Assembly: GCF_900142605.1 (NCBI RefSeq)
Contig: NZ_FRBL01000011.1
Coordinates: 62,001-126,000 of the forward strand
DNA length: 64,000 bases
Direction: 5' to 3'
DNA from: Chitinophaga jiangningensis
GTDB taxonomy: Bacteria > Bacteroidota > Bacteroidia > Chitinophagales > Chitinophagaceae
In this document: one piece after another, positions 8,140-17,172 of the stretch
Layout of the letters: every line of letters begins with the position of its first letter
Position numbering within the stretch: the first letter of the stretch is position 1
Notes under the pieces: generated by a model
What the model was told of the DNA's origin: nothing
The model's database searches: none
The model's input: only the letters and a program-made list of their open reading frames with translations
Position numbers and translations under genes: made by a program

Positions 8140-9192
8140 TTATAGTTGAAGCAGTTGTTGTTCGGTTACCTGCTGACGTATAATCGTCCCCGTTTGATCG
8201 ATCAGGAAAGTAGCCGGCAAGGTTTTCACCCTGTAGGCTTTTACGGCTTCGCTGTCCATTGCCTTATCAGCACGGAGCTGCAGCCAGGGGATGTTATCCG
8301 ATGCCACTGCCTTTTTCCATAGCTCCTCATTGGTATCTACCGAAACAGAAACCAGCGCAATGCCTTTGCTTTTCAACTTTTCGTATATGGGTGCGAGTTT
8401 TCGGTTGGCAGCGCGACAAGGCGTACACCAGGATGCCCAGTAGTCCACCAGCACGTATTTATTTTGTTGGAGCAGCGATTGCAGGGTCACCACCTTTCCG
8501 TCCATATTCTGCAAACTGAATTCAGGTGCTTTTCTGCCCGTCATGATATTGGCTTCGTGTTGCTGTTGCAGTTGCAGGAGCCTGTTATAAGTAACCGGTG
8601 ATAAGGGACTTGTTTTGTAGGCCGCTACCAGCTGATTCAACTCCGCGGGTTGCCAGAGGTTAGCCTGGTTGTAAGCGCTCCAGGCGCCGGCAATGTCCTG
8701 ACGATGTTTCAGCGCAAAGTTGAGTCTTGCCTGCATTACTTTGGCGGCATATTTATTACTTTCTTGATTGGCTTTCAGTTTCAGTTCCAGGTCAGTAGCC
8801 TTACCATAAGTATTGCCCCATTCGTTCCAGGCTTTCTGATCTGCTTCCAGCGATTGTTCGAAAGCGCTCAGCTGTTGCTGGTATTTCCCGCCTTTAACCA
8901 CCGCCGTTCCGTTTTCAGGAATCGTAATGCTCATATCCCCTTCGTTGGAAAAAACGATAGCATGATGGTAAGGGGTTCGTATGCTTACACTGTATACCAT
9001 TGGGAGGGAGTCGCGCAGTTGCAGCGTGGCTTTACCACCGGTCAGCCGCAGGGTATCCACCAACATCCTTTGCGGCCATTCCCGGTAGATGGTTACTTTA
9101 GTACCATCCGGGTGAGCTTTGGATGCAATTTGCAATGATTGTGCGTACGAGGCCTGTACCGTGGCGATGCCCAGGCATACTAAAAGAGTCAT
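8140..9192 (-). CDS. TlpA-family thioredoxin with DUF4369-like N-terminus
   Basis: The frame extends up to 9345, but the ATG at 9192 begins the only good signal peptide (MTLLVCLGIATVQASYAQ) and excludes a repeat element lying at 9203-9271, so ~350 aa is preferred. The N-terminal third resembles DUF4369 (beta-rich, GKATLQLRDSLPMVYSVSI). The thioredoxin domain has the active site WCTPC in YWASWCTPCRAANRK and the cis-Pro region VKTLPATFLID. It is likely a periplasmic or membrane-associated thiol-disulfide oxidoreductase, exported with the SusCD pair. Similar proteins follow the other two SusCD loci here (36663 and 52096). Confidence 0.85.
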   Translation of the reverse strand: MTLLVCLGIATVQASYAQSLQIASKAHPDGTKVTIYREWPQRMLVDTLRLTGGKATLQLRDSLPMVYSVSIRTPYHHAIVFSNEGDMSITIPENGTAVVKGGKYQQQLSAFEQSLEADQKAWNEWGNTYGKATDLELKLKANQESNKYAAKVMQARLNFALKHRQDIAGAWSAYNQANLWQPAELNQLVAAYKTSPLSPVTYNRLLQLQQQHEANIMTGRKAPEFSLQNMDGKVVTLQSLLQQNKYVLVDYWASWCTPCRAANRKLAPIYEKLKSKGIALVSVSVDTNEELWKKAVASDNIPWLQLRADKAMDSEAVKAYRVKTLPATFLIDQTGTIIRQQVTEQQLLQL

Positions 9193-9202
9193 CCATCTGA
9201 CA

Positions 9203-9271
9203 GAGGGCCTTCGGCCCTGGCGGACTTTTTTGTCGCAAAGCAGCAAAGCATGTAAGCAGCAAAGGATTATG
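9203..9271. repeat. Dispersed repeat copy: hairpin plus GCAAAGCAGC motif
   Basis: A hairpin with 6-bp arms agggcc/ggccct and loop TTC (9203-9217) is followed by gacttttttgtcgcaaagca (9223-9242), which continues through gcaaagcatgtaagcagc to about 9271. The same combination occurs at 18056-18360 and 50659-50790. It separates the SusD and TlpA genes of system A and opens a spurious extension of the TlpA frame. Confidence 0.75.
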
Positions 9272-9372
9272 TTTTGTTTGATAAGTTTTGCCATTGACAA
9301 CATAACATACACATATTTTAAGCAGGGCCGGAGGCAGGCATACACCTGCCTCCCAGCCCATTTTCACCGGGT

Positions 9373-10764
9373 TTATCTTGGATTCTGTACAATATTCCCG
9401 TTGATCTGAATAATTTTTGGACTAATCTGGAACAGGTATTTGTTACTCTGTGCCGGCAGCGTATATACGTTACCTTTATAAGTACGTTGCAGGTCTTTAC
9501 GGAAAGTACTCTCCCGGTTGAGTCGCCTTAAATCAAACCAGCGAAGGCCATGGAACATGAGTTCCCGGCGGCGCTCCTGCAGCACCTTTTGCAGCGCTTC
9601 TTCTTTGGTAGCTGCGGTGAGCGGGGTATAATCTGCCGGTTTAAAGCGGTTTTTACGAATAGTGTTCAATATATCCATGGCATCTGTGGCTTTACCACTG
9701 CGCGCCAGGTATTCTGCGTTGATCAGCATCATTTCCGGAACTGTGATGCTGCTGTTCAGCATTTTCGCAAAGTAATCCGGCAGTGGATTAGTGGAAGCAG
9801 CACCCGTTGAAGTGATGCGCGTGAAAGTATATACGTAGCGCAAATCTTTTTCACCCAATACATTCAGCAGGTCCTGGCTGATCATGAAGCCCACGATGAT
9901 ACCATTCTGGCTATTTGTTTTGGTGAATATATTTTCCGGCCACTGGTCCACAGCAGGCTTGCCGGTAACGCCACTCCAGGGTTTGGCTGGATTGGTAAAA
10001 CTCATTTTATTGAAGTCGAGCAGGGTGTTTTTATACCCTAATGCAGTAGTCGCATTTTTAGCGGCAGCCTCATAATCTCCCATGTAAAACATTACACGGG
10101 CCAGTAGTGCATAGGCAGCAGCCTTTCCGGGGTGCACATAGTTTCTGCCAAAATCAGGTAAGGTAGATTCAGCAATCGCTTCCTGCAGATCTTTCACTAC
10201 CTGCGCATATACATCCTTTACCGTAGCCCTTGGGAGCATGGCTTCGAGGTCAGGCTTCAGCAATAGTGGCACTGCCAGATCAGTGGCGGCGGAGGCTGCC
10301 TGGTAATCGTTTCCAAACTGCATTGCCAGTTGGAAATAATAATAGGCGCGCTGAATTTTTGCTTCTGCAATCAGGCGTTGCTGATCCGGACTGGAGGCAG
10401 CATCACTGGCCTGCGGCAGGCGATCCAGCACGAGGTTACATACATAGATATTGGCGTATGATTTATTCCATTCCGCATCATCTTCCGAAGCCTTGAACAC
10501 TTCGTCCAGCCACAGGTAGGACTTAGCGGTACGCTGATCCCCCTGTGCGGTTATACTTTCATCGGTGTAGGCAACATCATCGTTCATCAGCTCATTATAG
10601 CCGAAAGGTGCGTCGGCCAGCAGCACATCATTCAGGAATTTTTCGTAGTCGGCCACGGTTTGCGGCAGCACCATGTTTTTTGGCGTCACTTCGGTGAACT
10701 TGCTGCAACCGGCAGTGAGTAAGGTAAAACCTGCGATTGTATATAGCAATATTTTTTTCATCAT
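9373..10764 (-). CDS. SusD/RagB-family nutrient-binding lipoprotein (system A)
   Basis: 463 aa. The lipoprotein signal ends LLTAGC (C20), followed by KFTEVTPKN, the usual SusD N-terminal stretch. Helical TPR-like segments follow (IQRAYYYFQLAMQFGN; AYALLARVMFYMGDYEAA). The C-terminus has the RagB/SusD signature of ERRRELMFHGLRWFDLRRL. SusD proteins lid the SusC barrel and bind the substrate at the cell surface. The gene follows SusC by 8 bp. It belongs to the shorter SusD class often found with FecR-regulated loci; the substrate is not evident and need not be a glycan. Confidence 0.93.
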   Translation of the reverse strand: MMKKILLYTIAGFTLLTAGCSKFTEVTPKNMVLPQTVADYEKFLNDVLLADAPFGYNELMNDDVAYTDESITAQGDQRTAKSYLWLDEVFKASEDDAEWNKSYANIYVCNLVLDRLPQASDAASSPDQQRLIAEAKIQRAYYYFQLAMQFGNDYQAASAATDLAVPLLLKPDLEAMLPRATVKDVYAQVVKDLQEAIAESTLPDFGRNYVHPGKAAAYALLARVMFYMGDYEAAAKNATTALGYKNTLLDFNKMSFTNPAKPWSGVTGKPAVDQWPENIFTKTNSQNGIIVGFMISQDLLNVLGEKDLRYVYTFTRITSTGAASTNPLPDYFAKMLNSSITVPEMMLINAEYLARSGKATDAMDILNTIRKNRFKPADYTPLTAATKEEALQKVLQERRRELMFHGLRWFDLRRLNRESTFRKDLQRTYKGNVYTLPAQSNKYLFQISPKIIQINGNIVQNPR

Positions 10765-10772
10765 CAGTTTTT

Positions 10773-13700
10773 TTACAAGTCAACACGAACGGTTAAAGTA
10801 GTAATTCTCGGCAGTGGCAAACTATATCCACCTGTTAGCGGGTCCACTGCATCCGGGTCCAGACCGTATTTGTTTTTCGTCCAAAGCGCCACGTTGTTCA
10901 TCTGCGCAATTACCTGCACGCCTCTGAACACAGTGTTTTTTATCAGCCTGGAAGGCAGGGAATAGCCCAGCTGCACTTCTCTAAGCCTTATATAATCACC
11001 CGGCATAATGCTGTTGGAAGAATAGATAGCCGCACGGTCGCGGCCATCATAGAAGTCGGCCGCTGAGGAGGACTGCGTAATGGACGGAATATCTGTTTTC
11101 AGTTCATCGCCCGGCTGTCTCCATCTGTCGGCAATCTGGTAGTTAAGGTTGGACGCGCCTGCGTAACCGTTCATCGTTGGCATTTCCCTTCTCATTACAT
11201 TTCCAAAATTGTATGTAGCAAACATGCTGAGGAAAAGGTCGTGGTAATAGAAGATATTGGTGAATCCGCCTACGTATGGCGCGCGATACACGCCGCTGTA
11301 TTCGAGCGAGGAGAGTACCGGCACTTTCACTTTCTCACCTTTGTCGCCATATACCAACGGGTTACCGCTGCCATCGAGCCCGGCCCATTTGTAGCTCCAG
11401 ATACTTTCGCGACTATAACCTTCTACGTATGGCGAAGAGCCGCTTACCCTGTTAATAGTGGGGTTACTCTCTGACATTCTGTTTGCCAGGATTTTGTTTT
11501 TATTATAGCCGAAGTTGAGGCGGCTTTCCCAACGAAAATCGCCCGTCTCAATAATATTTCCTCTCAGTGCCAGCTCTACTCCCGTATTGCGCATTTTAGC
11601 GGCATTTACCTTCATGCTGGTAAAGCCTACGGTAGGATCCAGGAGTTGTGTACCAAACAGGTCGTAACCGAATTTATTGTATGCATCCACAGTAACCTGG
11701 AAGCGGTTGCGCAGCAGACCCAGGTCCATACCCACGTTGAAGGTACGGGTACGCTCCCAGCGCAGTTTAGGATTATAGTTGGATACTCTTAATGCAAAAT
11801 CGTTGAGGTTTACCTGGTAACGTTGTGTAGCGGTGAGCAGCGGCGTCGTAGTTTTGTCGAAGTTGCCGGTAAGTCCTACGGTGGCTCTCAGCTTCAGCAT
11901 AGATACCGCCGGGATATTTATGAAATCTTCTTTGGCGATATCCCAGGCGCCACCAATGGACCACAGTGGATTGCTACGGTATTTAGGATCGGTACCGAAA
12001 AGATTGGACTGATCAATTCGGTAGCTACCCGTGAAAGTATATTTTTCATTATAGGTATAGGCAGCGGTTCCGTAGTAGGAAGCATGACGGTCATCTCTGA
12101 ACGAAAATACATCGTAACTGGTCGCATCAAAAATTGGAACACTGGAATTATCCCACCAGCGCAGGCCTCCTTTGGCCAGTGTTTTTTGATCTACCGTTTG
12201 CCACGACAACAGCTGGTCATTGTACCCATAATGGCGTGCTGTAGCGCCTTCTGTAATGAACTTCTTCAATTCAATACCTGCCAGGATATTAATAAAGTGT
12301 TTGCCTTTAAAAGTGTTTGTGTAGTTCAGTTGCGTTCTCACGGCCCAGTTGCTGTAGGTATATTCTGACTGATCCAGGATATCTCCTTTAGGCAGATTGA
12401 AGTTGGCAGTGTTATTTACCAGTGTGGCGTATTGGTTCAATGTGTTGCGTACATATGTTGAGTTGGAGTCGCGCTCATTTTTGTTACTGGTTTTTGAGCG
12501 GTCGTACAAAAAGGTACCGTTGAGGGAGAGTCCTTTTGCGATTTTCCAGTTGGCACTCACTTTTGTGCGCAGGGCCATAGTTTTGGCATTATTATTTGCC
12601 AGTCGTGCATCTTCGAGCAGGTTACGACCGAAGTTGTAATAACCTTTTTTTATCAGGTCATCATTAGAAGCGTGGTTAAAGTCCGTATAGTCGTACAGGT
12701 AGTTACCTGTAGTGCCGGTGAGCAACTGGTACGAGGGCAGCTCCACGATATCGTAGGTGGATACGGCACTCTGATAGTTATTTGTAAATGCCGCGTTGAT
12801 ATCCGCACTTACCTGGAAGTTTTTGCTCAGGTCGAAATCGCTGCGGGTATTAAGTTGCGTATTATCGGACTTGCTGCCGATCATGGTTCCCTTATCATAA
12901 TCGTAGGAGCCTGATACGAGGAAGCGGTAACCTTTACCGCCTCCTGCGAGGGAGAGGTAGTGGTTACTGCGCACGCCTGTTTGCAGGAGGAGGTCGTTGA
13001 CCTGATCTTTATTGGACATGCGGCCAAGCGAATCTGCCTGGCGGCTGTATTCAGCTGCGGTAATGGTACCGGCATCCAGCTTCAGCAACAAATCGTAGGA
13101 GGGGCTATAGCCGGATTTAGTATTGGTATATATCTGTGGCATGATAAATCCTTTATCATACAATTCCTTATCATAATCCACCATGTCAGCTGAGCTGGCG
13201 CGGCCAAGTTTAGAAAAGTCCGGACGTTGGGTAAAGTAGGTGTTAGCAGTGTAGTTTACCCGCAGGTGCCCTTCTTTCCCTCTTTTGGTAGTGATAACGA
13301 TTACACCGTTAGAGGCGGCGGCGCCCCAGATAGCGGCAGCGGCGGCATCTTTGAGCACATCTATGCTGGCCACGTCGTTCATATTCTGCGGCAGCTGATT
13401 TACCTGGAATCCGTCTACGATGATGAGTGGCGAAGTACGGTCTGACTGCAGGGAGCTACCACCGCGGATTTGAATAGAGGTAGCGCCTGGCGTACGGTTG
13501 GAGGCGATACCTGTATAGGTAGGTGACAGGGTAAGGCCTGGTATAGCTCCTTCGAGCACACCGTTTAGCGACTGACTACTGCGGCGTTCAATTTCTTTTT
13601 CCGTGATGCTGGTGTAGGCGCCGGTGGTATTCTTTTTAGCCATGGTTTGGTAGCCGGTGGATACCACTACTTCCCGGATGGATTGCAAGGCTTGTTTCAG

Positions 13701-14297
13701 CGTAACATTTACCTGCGAGTGGCTGCCAGTTTCCACTTCCGTGGTTTCATAACCCAGGTAAGAGATTAGCAGGGTACCGGGTTCGGTATGGAGTTTAATG
13801 GAGAAGTTACCCCTGTCGTCGGTTACGGCAACGGACTGGTGGCCTGCTTCGCGGATGGTAACCCCGGGCACATAGATGACGTCATTGCCTTCGAAGAGCC
13901 CTACCCTGCCCTGGATTACTTTTTCAGTGCCGGGTTGCAGTGGCGTAACTGTTTTTCTGGCTGTTACGCTGATCATATTGTTATTCCTTTTGAAGGAGAA
14001 CTGGTAATGATCGGCGAGGTATTGCAGGATTTCTTCGAGCGACATTTTCCCTGTTGGTATAGAGATAACCTGACTGGTGTTGATCGTTGATCCACTATAA
14101 AAAAACCTTACTTTGTAGATGGAGCTAAGCTGATGGAATGCTTTCTCCGCCTGCATATTATTAATGTTCACTGTTCTTTTCTCCTGTGCTGCAACAGGTT
14201 GGTGCACCAGCAGGGCGCATAATAAAATAAGTACCGGGATGACATGGAACGTCCATTTCGTTATCCTTCCAGATAACCGATAGGTGTTAAGCTGCAT
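10773..14297 (-). CDS. SusC/RagA TonB-linked outer-membrane transporter with STN domain (system A)
   Basis: 1174 aa. Order: signal peptide (to ~38), STN domain (~40-110, NINNMQAEKAFHQLSS...), a carboxypeptidase-regulatory-like domain (~128-200, VIQGRVGL...GNFSIKL), a TonB plug with SIQIRGGSSLQ and the SusC signature IIVDGF...IDVLKDAAAAAIWGAAASNG, then a ~22-strand barrel to the C-terminal DL. It imports a ligand across the outer membrane using TonB energy. The STN domain fits signalling to the adjacent FecR anti-sigma factor. FecR ends 12 bp upstream; SusD begins 8 bp downstream. Confidence 0.95.
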   Translation of the reverse strand: MQLNTYRLSGRITKWTFHVIPVLILLCALLVHQPVAAQEKRTVNINNMQAEKAFHQLSSIYKVRFFYSGSTINTSQVISIPTGKMSLEEILQYLADHYQFSFKRNNNMISVTARKTVTPLQPGTEKVIQGRVGLFEGNDVIYVPGVTIREAGHQSVAVTDDRGNFSIKLHTEPGTLLISYLGYETTEVETGSHSQVNVTLKQALQSIREVVVSTGYQTMAKKNTTGAYTSITEKEIERRSSQSLNGVLEGAIPGLTLSPTYTGIASNRTPGATSIQIRGGSSLQSDRTSPLIIVDGFQVNQLPQNMNDVASIDVLKDAAAAAIWGAAASNGVIVITTKRGKEGHLRVNYTANTYFTQRPDFSKLGRASSADMVDYDKELYDKGFIMPQIYTNTKSGYSPSYDLLLKLDAGTITAAEYSRQADSLGRMSNKDQVNDLLLQTGVRSNHYLSLAGGGKGYRFLVSGSYDYDKGTMIGSKSDNTQLNTRSDFDLSKNFQVSADINAAFTNNYQSAVSTYDIVELPSYQLLTGTTGNYLYDYTDFNHASNDDLIKKGYYNFGRNLLEDARLANNNAKTMALRTKVSANWKIAKGLSLNGTFLYDRSKTSNKNERDSNSTYVRNTLNQYATLVNNTANFNLPKGDILDQSEYTYSNWAVRTQLNYTNTFKGKHFINILAGIELKKFITEGATARHYGYNDQLLSWQTVDQKTLAKGGLRWWDNSSVPIFDATSYDVFSFRDDRHASYYGTAAYTYNEKYTFTGSYRIDQSNLFGTDPKYRSNPLWSIGGAWDIAKEDFINIPAVSMLKLRATVGLTGNFDKTTTPLLTATQRYQVNLNDFALRVSNYNPKLRWERTRTFNVGMDLGLLRNRFQVTVDAYNKFGYDLFGTQLLDPTVGFTSMKVNAAKMRNTGVELALRGNIIETGDFRWESRLNFGYNKNKILANRMSESNPTINRVSGSSPYVEGYSRESIWSYKWAGLDGSGNPLVYGDKGEKVKVPVLSSLEYSGVYRAPYVGGFTNIFYYHDLFLSMFATYNFGNVMRREMPTMNGYAGASNLNYQIADRWRQPGDELKTDIPSITQSSSAADFYDGRDRAAIYSSNSIMPGDYIRLREVQLGYSLPSRLIKNTVFRGVQVIAQMNNVALWTKNKYGLDPDAVDPLTGGYSLPLPRITTLTVRVDL

Positions 14298-14309
14298 AAA
14301 TTTGGTTGA

Positions 14310-15323
14310 TTACTTGATTAGCACGTTGGTTTCATCTGTAAATTCATATTGTTTGTTCACGGCAAAGCAAAGGACATCCAGTACAGACTGTAAGGAGTCA
14401 TTCCTGAATTTTCCTGAGAATGTTTCTTTGTTTATATCCATACCCTCCACATTAATCTTCACGTTATAGCAGGATTCCAGCTGGAACACCACTTCCTGCA
14501 GCGGTGTATTTTCAAAAATAATTTCCTGTATTTTCCAGGCTGCCAGTGCTTTTGGTTCGAACACCTGCTGTGTTCCGCTGGCATCCGCTGCCTCGGAGGC
14601 GAAGCTTTGCATGGGTTGCAGGTATACCAGCAATTTCTTTTGATTACCTGTTCCCTGTTCCACTTTTACTTTTCCCTGTTCCAGCATCACATGCACTCCA
14701 CCGGAGCGGGCGGTCATCTTAAACGCGGTGCCCAGTGCGGTCACCAGGTATCCGCCGCCTTCCACATCAAATGGCAGGCTGGCTTTTCCTCTGATCCGGA
14801 AATAGCCGGTACCGTTGAGTTTCACGTGTCTGTTGGCCGCATTATAGTCCCTGTCTATATCCAGGCTACTGTTTTTTTCCAGCAGCACATAGGTACTATC
14901 GGGCAACATAAAGCTGCTGCGTTCCTTGCCGCCGGCTGCGTAATGCAGCTGTTGGGCCAGTAATGGCGCGGGTGCCGGTGCATGCTGTTTCGCCTGTTGC
15001 AGATAGCGTTGTCCAACCATTAGTCCCGCTACTGCCGCAGCTACTGCTGCCCACCAGTACACCGGTTTCATCACCGGCTTTTTCTTTGCCGGCTTTTGCA
15101 GGTAAGCGTCCATACGGGCCATGGCGCCTGCTTTTTCATATTCTGCTATCAGCAGCCAGCCCATTGACTTTACCATTTCTTCCGCCTCACGGAAGGTAGC
15201 CGTGTGCTCAGGATGTTGCCGCAACCATTGTTCCCAGAAATGAACGTCGGGTTCATTTGCACGCGTACAATAGTTAATAAACGAGGGTTGTTGCAACAAC
15301 CCGTCTACGGTCAGTTCATCCAT
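14310..15323 (-). CDS. FecR-family anti-sigma factor (system A)
   Basis: 337 aa. The N-terminal cytoplasmic part (~1-80, helical, binds sigma) precedes one transmembrane helix (~84-102, YWWAAVAAAVAGLMVG). The periplasmic FecR domain follows (SSFMLPDSTYVLLEKNSSLD...LNGTGYFRI), then the C-terminal DUF4974 (IIFENTPLQEVVFQLESCYN). It should hold the ECF sigma inactive until the STN domain of the SusC touches its periplasmic end. It lies between sigma and SusC, the standard order. Confidence 0.93.
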   Translation of the reverse strand: MDELTVDGLLQQPSFINYCTRANEPDVHFWEQWLRQHPEHTATFREAEEMVKSMGWLLIAEYEKAGAMARMDAYLQKPAKKKPVMKPVYWWAAVAAAVAGLMVGQRYLQQAKQHAPAPAPLLAQQLHYAAGGKERSSFMLPDSTYVLLEKNSSLDIDRDYNAANRHVKLNGTGYFRIRGKASLPFDVEGGGYLVTALGTAFKMTARSGGVHVMLEQGKVKVEQGTGNQKKLLVYLQPMQSFASEAADASGTQQVFEPKALAAWKIQEIIFENTPLQEVVFQLESCYNVKINVEGMDINKETFSGKFRNDSLQSVLDVLCFAVNKQYEFTDETNVLIK

Positions 15324-15365
15324 GGTGGCACCTTTTAATTTAACAGAGAGATAATTGATTCGAAT

Positions 15366-15914
15366 TTACCACAGAAAAAAAATATTTTTTTTGCCGACGG
15401 TGGCACGAAGCTGTGCAATCGCCCTGTGGGTAAGGTTATAAACAGTTCTGAGACTGGCATTTTTGAGGGTTGCAATTTCCTGGAGGGACATATGATGAAT
15501 GAAGCGCAACTCTATTACTTCCCGCTGGGAAGGTGTGAGCGACTGAAGGGCGGATTGTATCAGGGCATAACGGGCATCAAACATTTCCACTTCCCTGTCT
15601 GCCTCTTCTGATACATCAATGAGGTCTGCAATGTTGGTGAGTCGCCTTTCCTTACCCCATTGCTCTATCACCCTGCGTTTGAAAGAGGTAAGCAGGTAGC
15701 GGGGTACGTGCACTTCTCTCGAAAGATTCCCTTTCTTCTCCCAGAGATATATAAAAAAATCATGTAAACAATCCTTAACGAACGCACTTTCCCCATCGAG
15801 CCATTTGCAGCCCCATACAAAAAGGTAGGAGTAATATTTGCTGTATAAATCGCGGAACGAGCCCTCATCCCCCTCACAAAAGCTTCTCCAGATACTTGCG
15901 TCCTCCTGCATCAT
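15366..15914 (-). CDS. ECF RNA polymerase sigma factor (system A)
   Basis: 182 aa. Region 2 is seen in FRDLYSKYYSYLFVWG and FVKDCLHDFFIYLWEK; region 4 in LQSLTPSQREVIELRFIHHMSLQEIA followed by a helix-turn-helix. This matches the Bacteroidota ECF group paired with FecR. Start: ATG at 15914 (a second in-frame ATG follows at 15911). A near-perfect -7 box and an 8-bp dyad lie just upstream (15935-15957). It probably transcribes the FecR-SusC-SusD operon. Confidence 0.93.
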   Translation of the reverse strand: MMQEDASIWRSFCEGDEGSFRDLYSKYYSYLFVWGCKWLDGESAFVKDCLHDFFIYLWEKKGNLSREVHVPRYLLTSFKRRVIEQWGKERRLTNIADLIDVSEEADREVEMFDARYALIQSALQSLTPSQREVIELRFIHHMSLQEIATLKNASLRTVYNLTHRAIAQLRATVGKKNIFFLW

Positions 15915-15934
15915 ATAAATGTGGGAAAATTTTT

Positions 15935-15957
15935 CTTTGGTTGGATAACCAAAGATA
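15935..15957 (-). promoter_or_regulatory. Promoter -7 box with overlapping dyad upstream of sigma A
   Basis: On the minus strand TATCTTTG (15957-15950) fits the Bacteroidota -7 consensus TAnnTTTG. A perfect 8-bp inverted repeat ctttggtt-ggat-aaccaaag spans 15935-15954, overlapping the box and the expected transcription start. This suggests an operator or a 5'-UTR stem. No convincing -33 box is seen. Confidence 0.5.
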
Positions 15958-16054
15958 TTTCTTTTTTATTTTCCGAAACACGATAATTATCAGGAGTGCT
16001 TATAGCATTTTTTCGTGTATGCTATAAGATAAAAAATGTTGCATGCGCCTCACT

Positions 16055-17044
16055 TTACCTGATCAATTGTTTGCTTTTCAGGTACTCCCAAAAATCCGGG
16101 GAGATGTTATTTTTCACCATATCCATATTGCCTTTAACTTTAGCGGCCTTGCTGGTGCTCATAGCCACCGCAGTTACACCCGGCACGTTGAGCCCGAACT
16201 GCACGCAGGCATGCGCGGGATCCACCTGATGCATGGTGCAGGCAGCAAAAAACGCAGTGCGCCAGCGTAGCAACTCATGATGGGCCGGATCACTGCCATC
16301 TACGAGTTTGTAATTATAATAGTCCCCGCCGGTGAGGAAGCCACCATTAAATACGGCCGAGTTGATCACCGCCACTCCACGCGCCTGCAGGGATTGGATA
16401 TAATCAGCCAGCTCCTGTGGATGCGCATGCAGGGTGAGACTATTAGCGATCATCACCCAGTCCAGTGGTATAATGCCTGTTATTTCACGGATGATTTTCC
16501 AGTTTTTGGCGCCCACTCCTATGGCCTTTACTTTGCCGGCTGCTTTCAGGTCGTGCAGGGCCCGATAGGCGTCCCTGATATCTTGCAGCTTTTTTTCGCG
16601 CTCTTTAGGTGTGCCGGCAGTAGCCAGGTATTCGTCCGGATCGTGTACGGATACAAGTTGTGCCGGGTAGTTACCCAGCAGTTGATTCCCTTGTTCAAAG
16701 CATTGCAGGATACCTTCATAGCTGATCCGCTGTTCGGCATCATGCTGAATATTTTTCCATACACCCGGCTCAAATGTAGGCTCGGCCCCGCGTAGTGGGA
16801 TGCGATACCAGCCCAGCTTATTGCTGATCAGCACCTGCTCCGGCGGCACCTGCCAATGGCGGAGTGCAGCTCCCAGGGCTTCCAGGGCCAGGCCCGCGCC
16901 ATATTTACCGGCCGAATCAAATACCGCAGGTTTGTCCATGTGCGCCAGGCATTCCCCTACTATGGCATTCTTCTCCTCCTGTGTAGGCGCCTGGTACAGG
17001 TTACCCAGACCGCTGGTACCAAAAACGACTTTTGAAAGATGCAT
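16055..17044 (-). CDS. Aldo/keto reductase (D-threo-aldose/fucose dehydrogenase-like)
   Basis: The frame reaches 17116, but ATG 17044 (MHLSKVVFGTSGLGNLY) is the family start and lies downstream of a good promoter; 329 aa. The catalytic tetrad is visible: Asp and Tyr in FDSAGKYG, Lys in ISNKLGWYR, His in SVHDPDEY. The pattern matches the subfamily oxidising L-fucose/D-arabinose or pyridoxal, which uses NAD(P). It is divergent from an AraC-type regulator whose product may control it. Cytoplasmic; sugar oxidation is the most likely role, by family resemblance. Confidence 0.87.
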   Translation of the reverse strand: MHLSKVVFGTSGLGNLYQAPTQEEKNAIVGECLAHMDKPAVFDSAGKYGAGLALEALGAALRHWQVPPEQVLISNKLGWYRIPLRGAEPTFEPGVWKNIQHDAEQRISYEGILQCFEQGNQLLGNYPAQLVSVHDPDEYLATAGTPKEREKKLQDIRDAYRALHDLKAAGKVKAIGVGAKNWKIIREITGIIPLDWVMIANSLTLHAHPQELADYIQSLQARGVAVINSAVFNGGFLTGGDYYNYKLVDGSDPAHHELLRWRTAFFAACTMHQVDPAHACVQFGLNVPGVTAVAMSTSKAAKVKGNMDMVKNNISPDFWEYLKSKQLIR

Positions 17045-17085
17045 GATTATAGTTAATTTGCGTTGAACTGGAATAGATAACGCGC

Positions 17086-17117
17086 CAAAAATAGTATTGC
17101 CTGTAGCCGGCAGCAAT
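17086..17117 (-). promoter_or_regulatory. Predicted promoter of the aldo/keto reductase gene
   Basis: Minus strand: ATTG (17117-17114), 20-nt spacer, TATTTTTG (17093-17086). This matches the Bacteroidota TTTG-N19-21-TAnnTTTG pattern with one change. It lies ~40 bp before ATG 17044 and within the divergent region shared with the AraC gene. Confidence 0.55.
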
Positions 17118-17172
17118 TACAATTAAGACTTTATTTTATACAAATCCGACCTAATGCTGTACTTTTAAGATT

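Noticed and set aside
9193..9345. N-terminal extension of the TlpA gene of system A
   Set aside because: Translates the dispersed GCAAAGCAGC repeat and hairpin; the signal peptide begins at ATG 9192.
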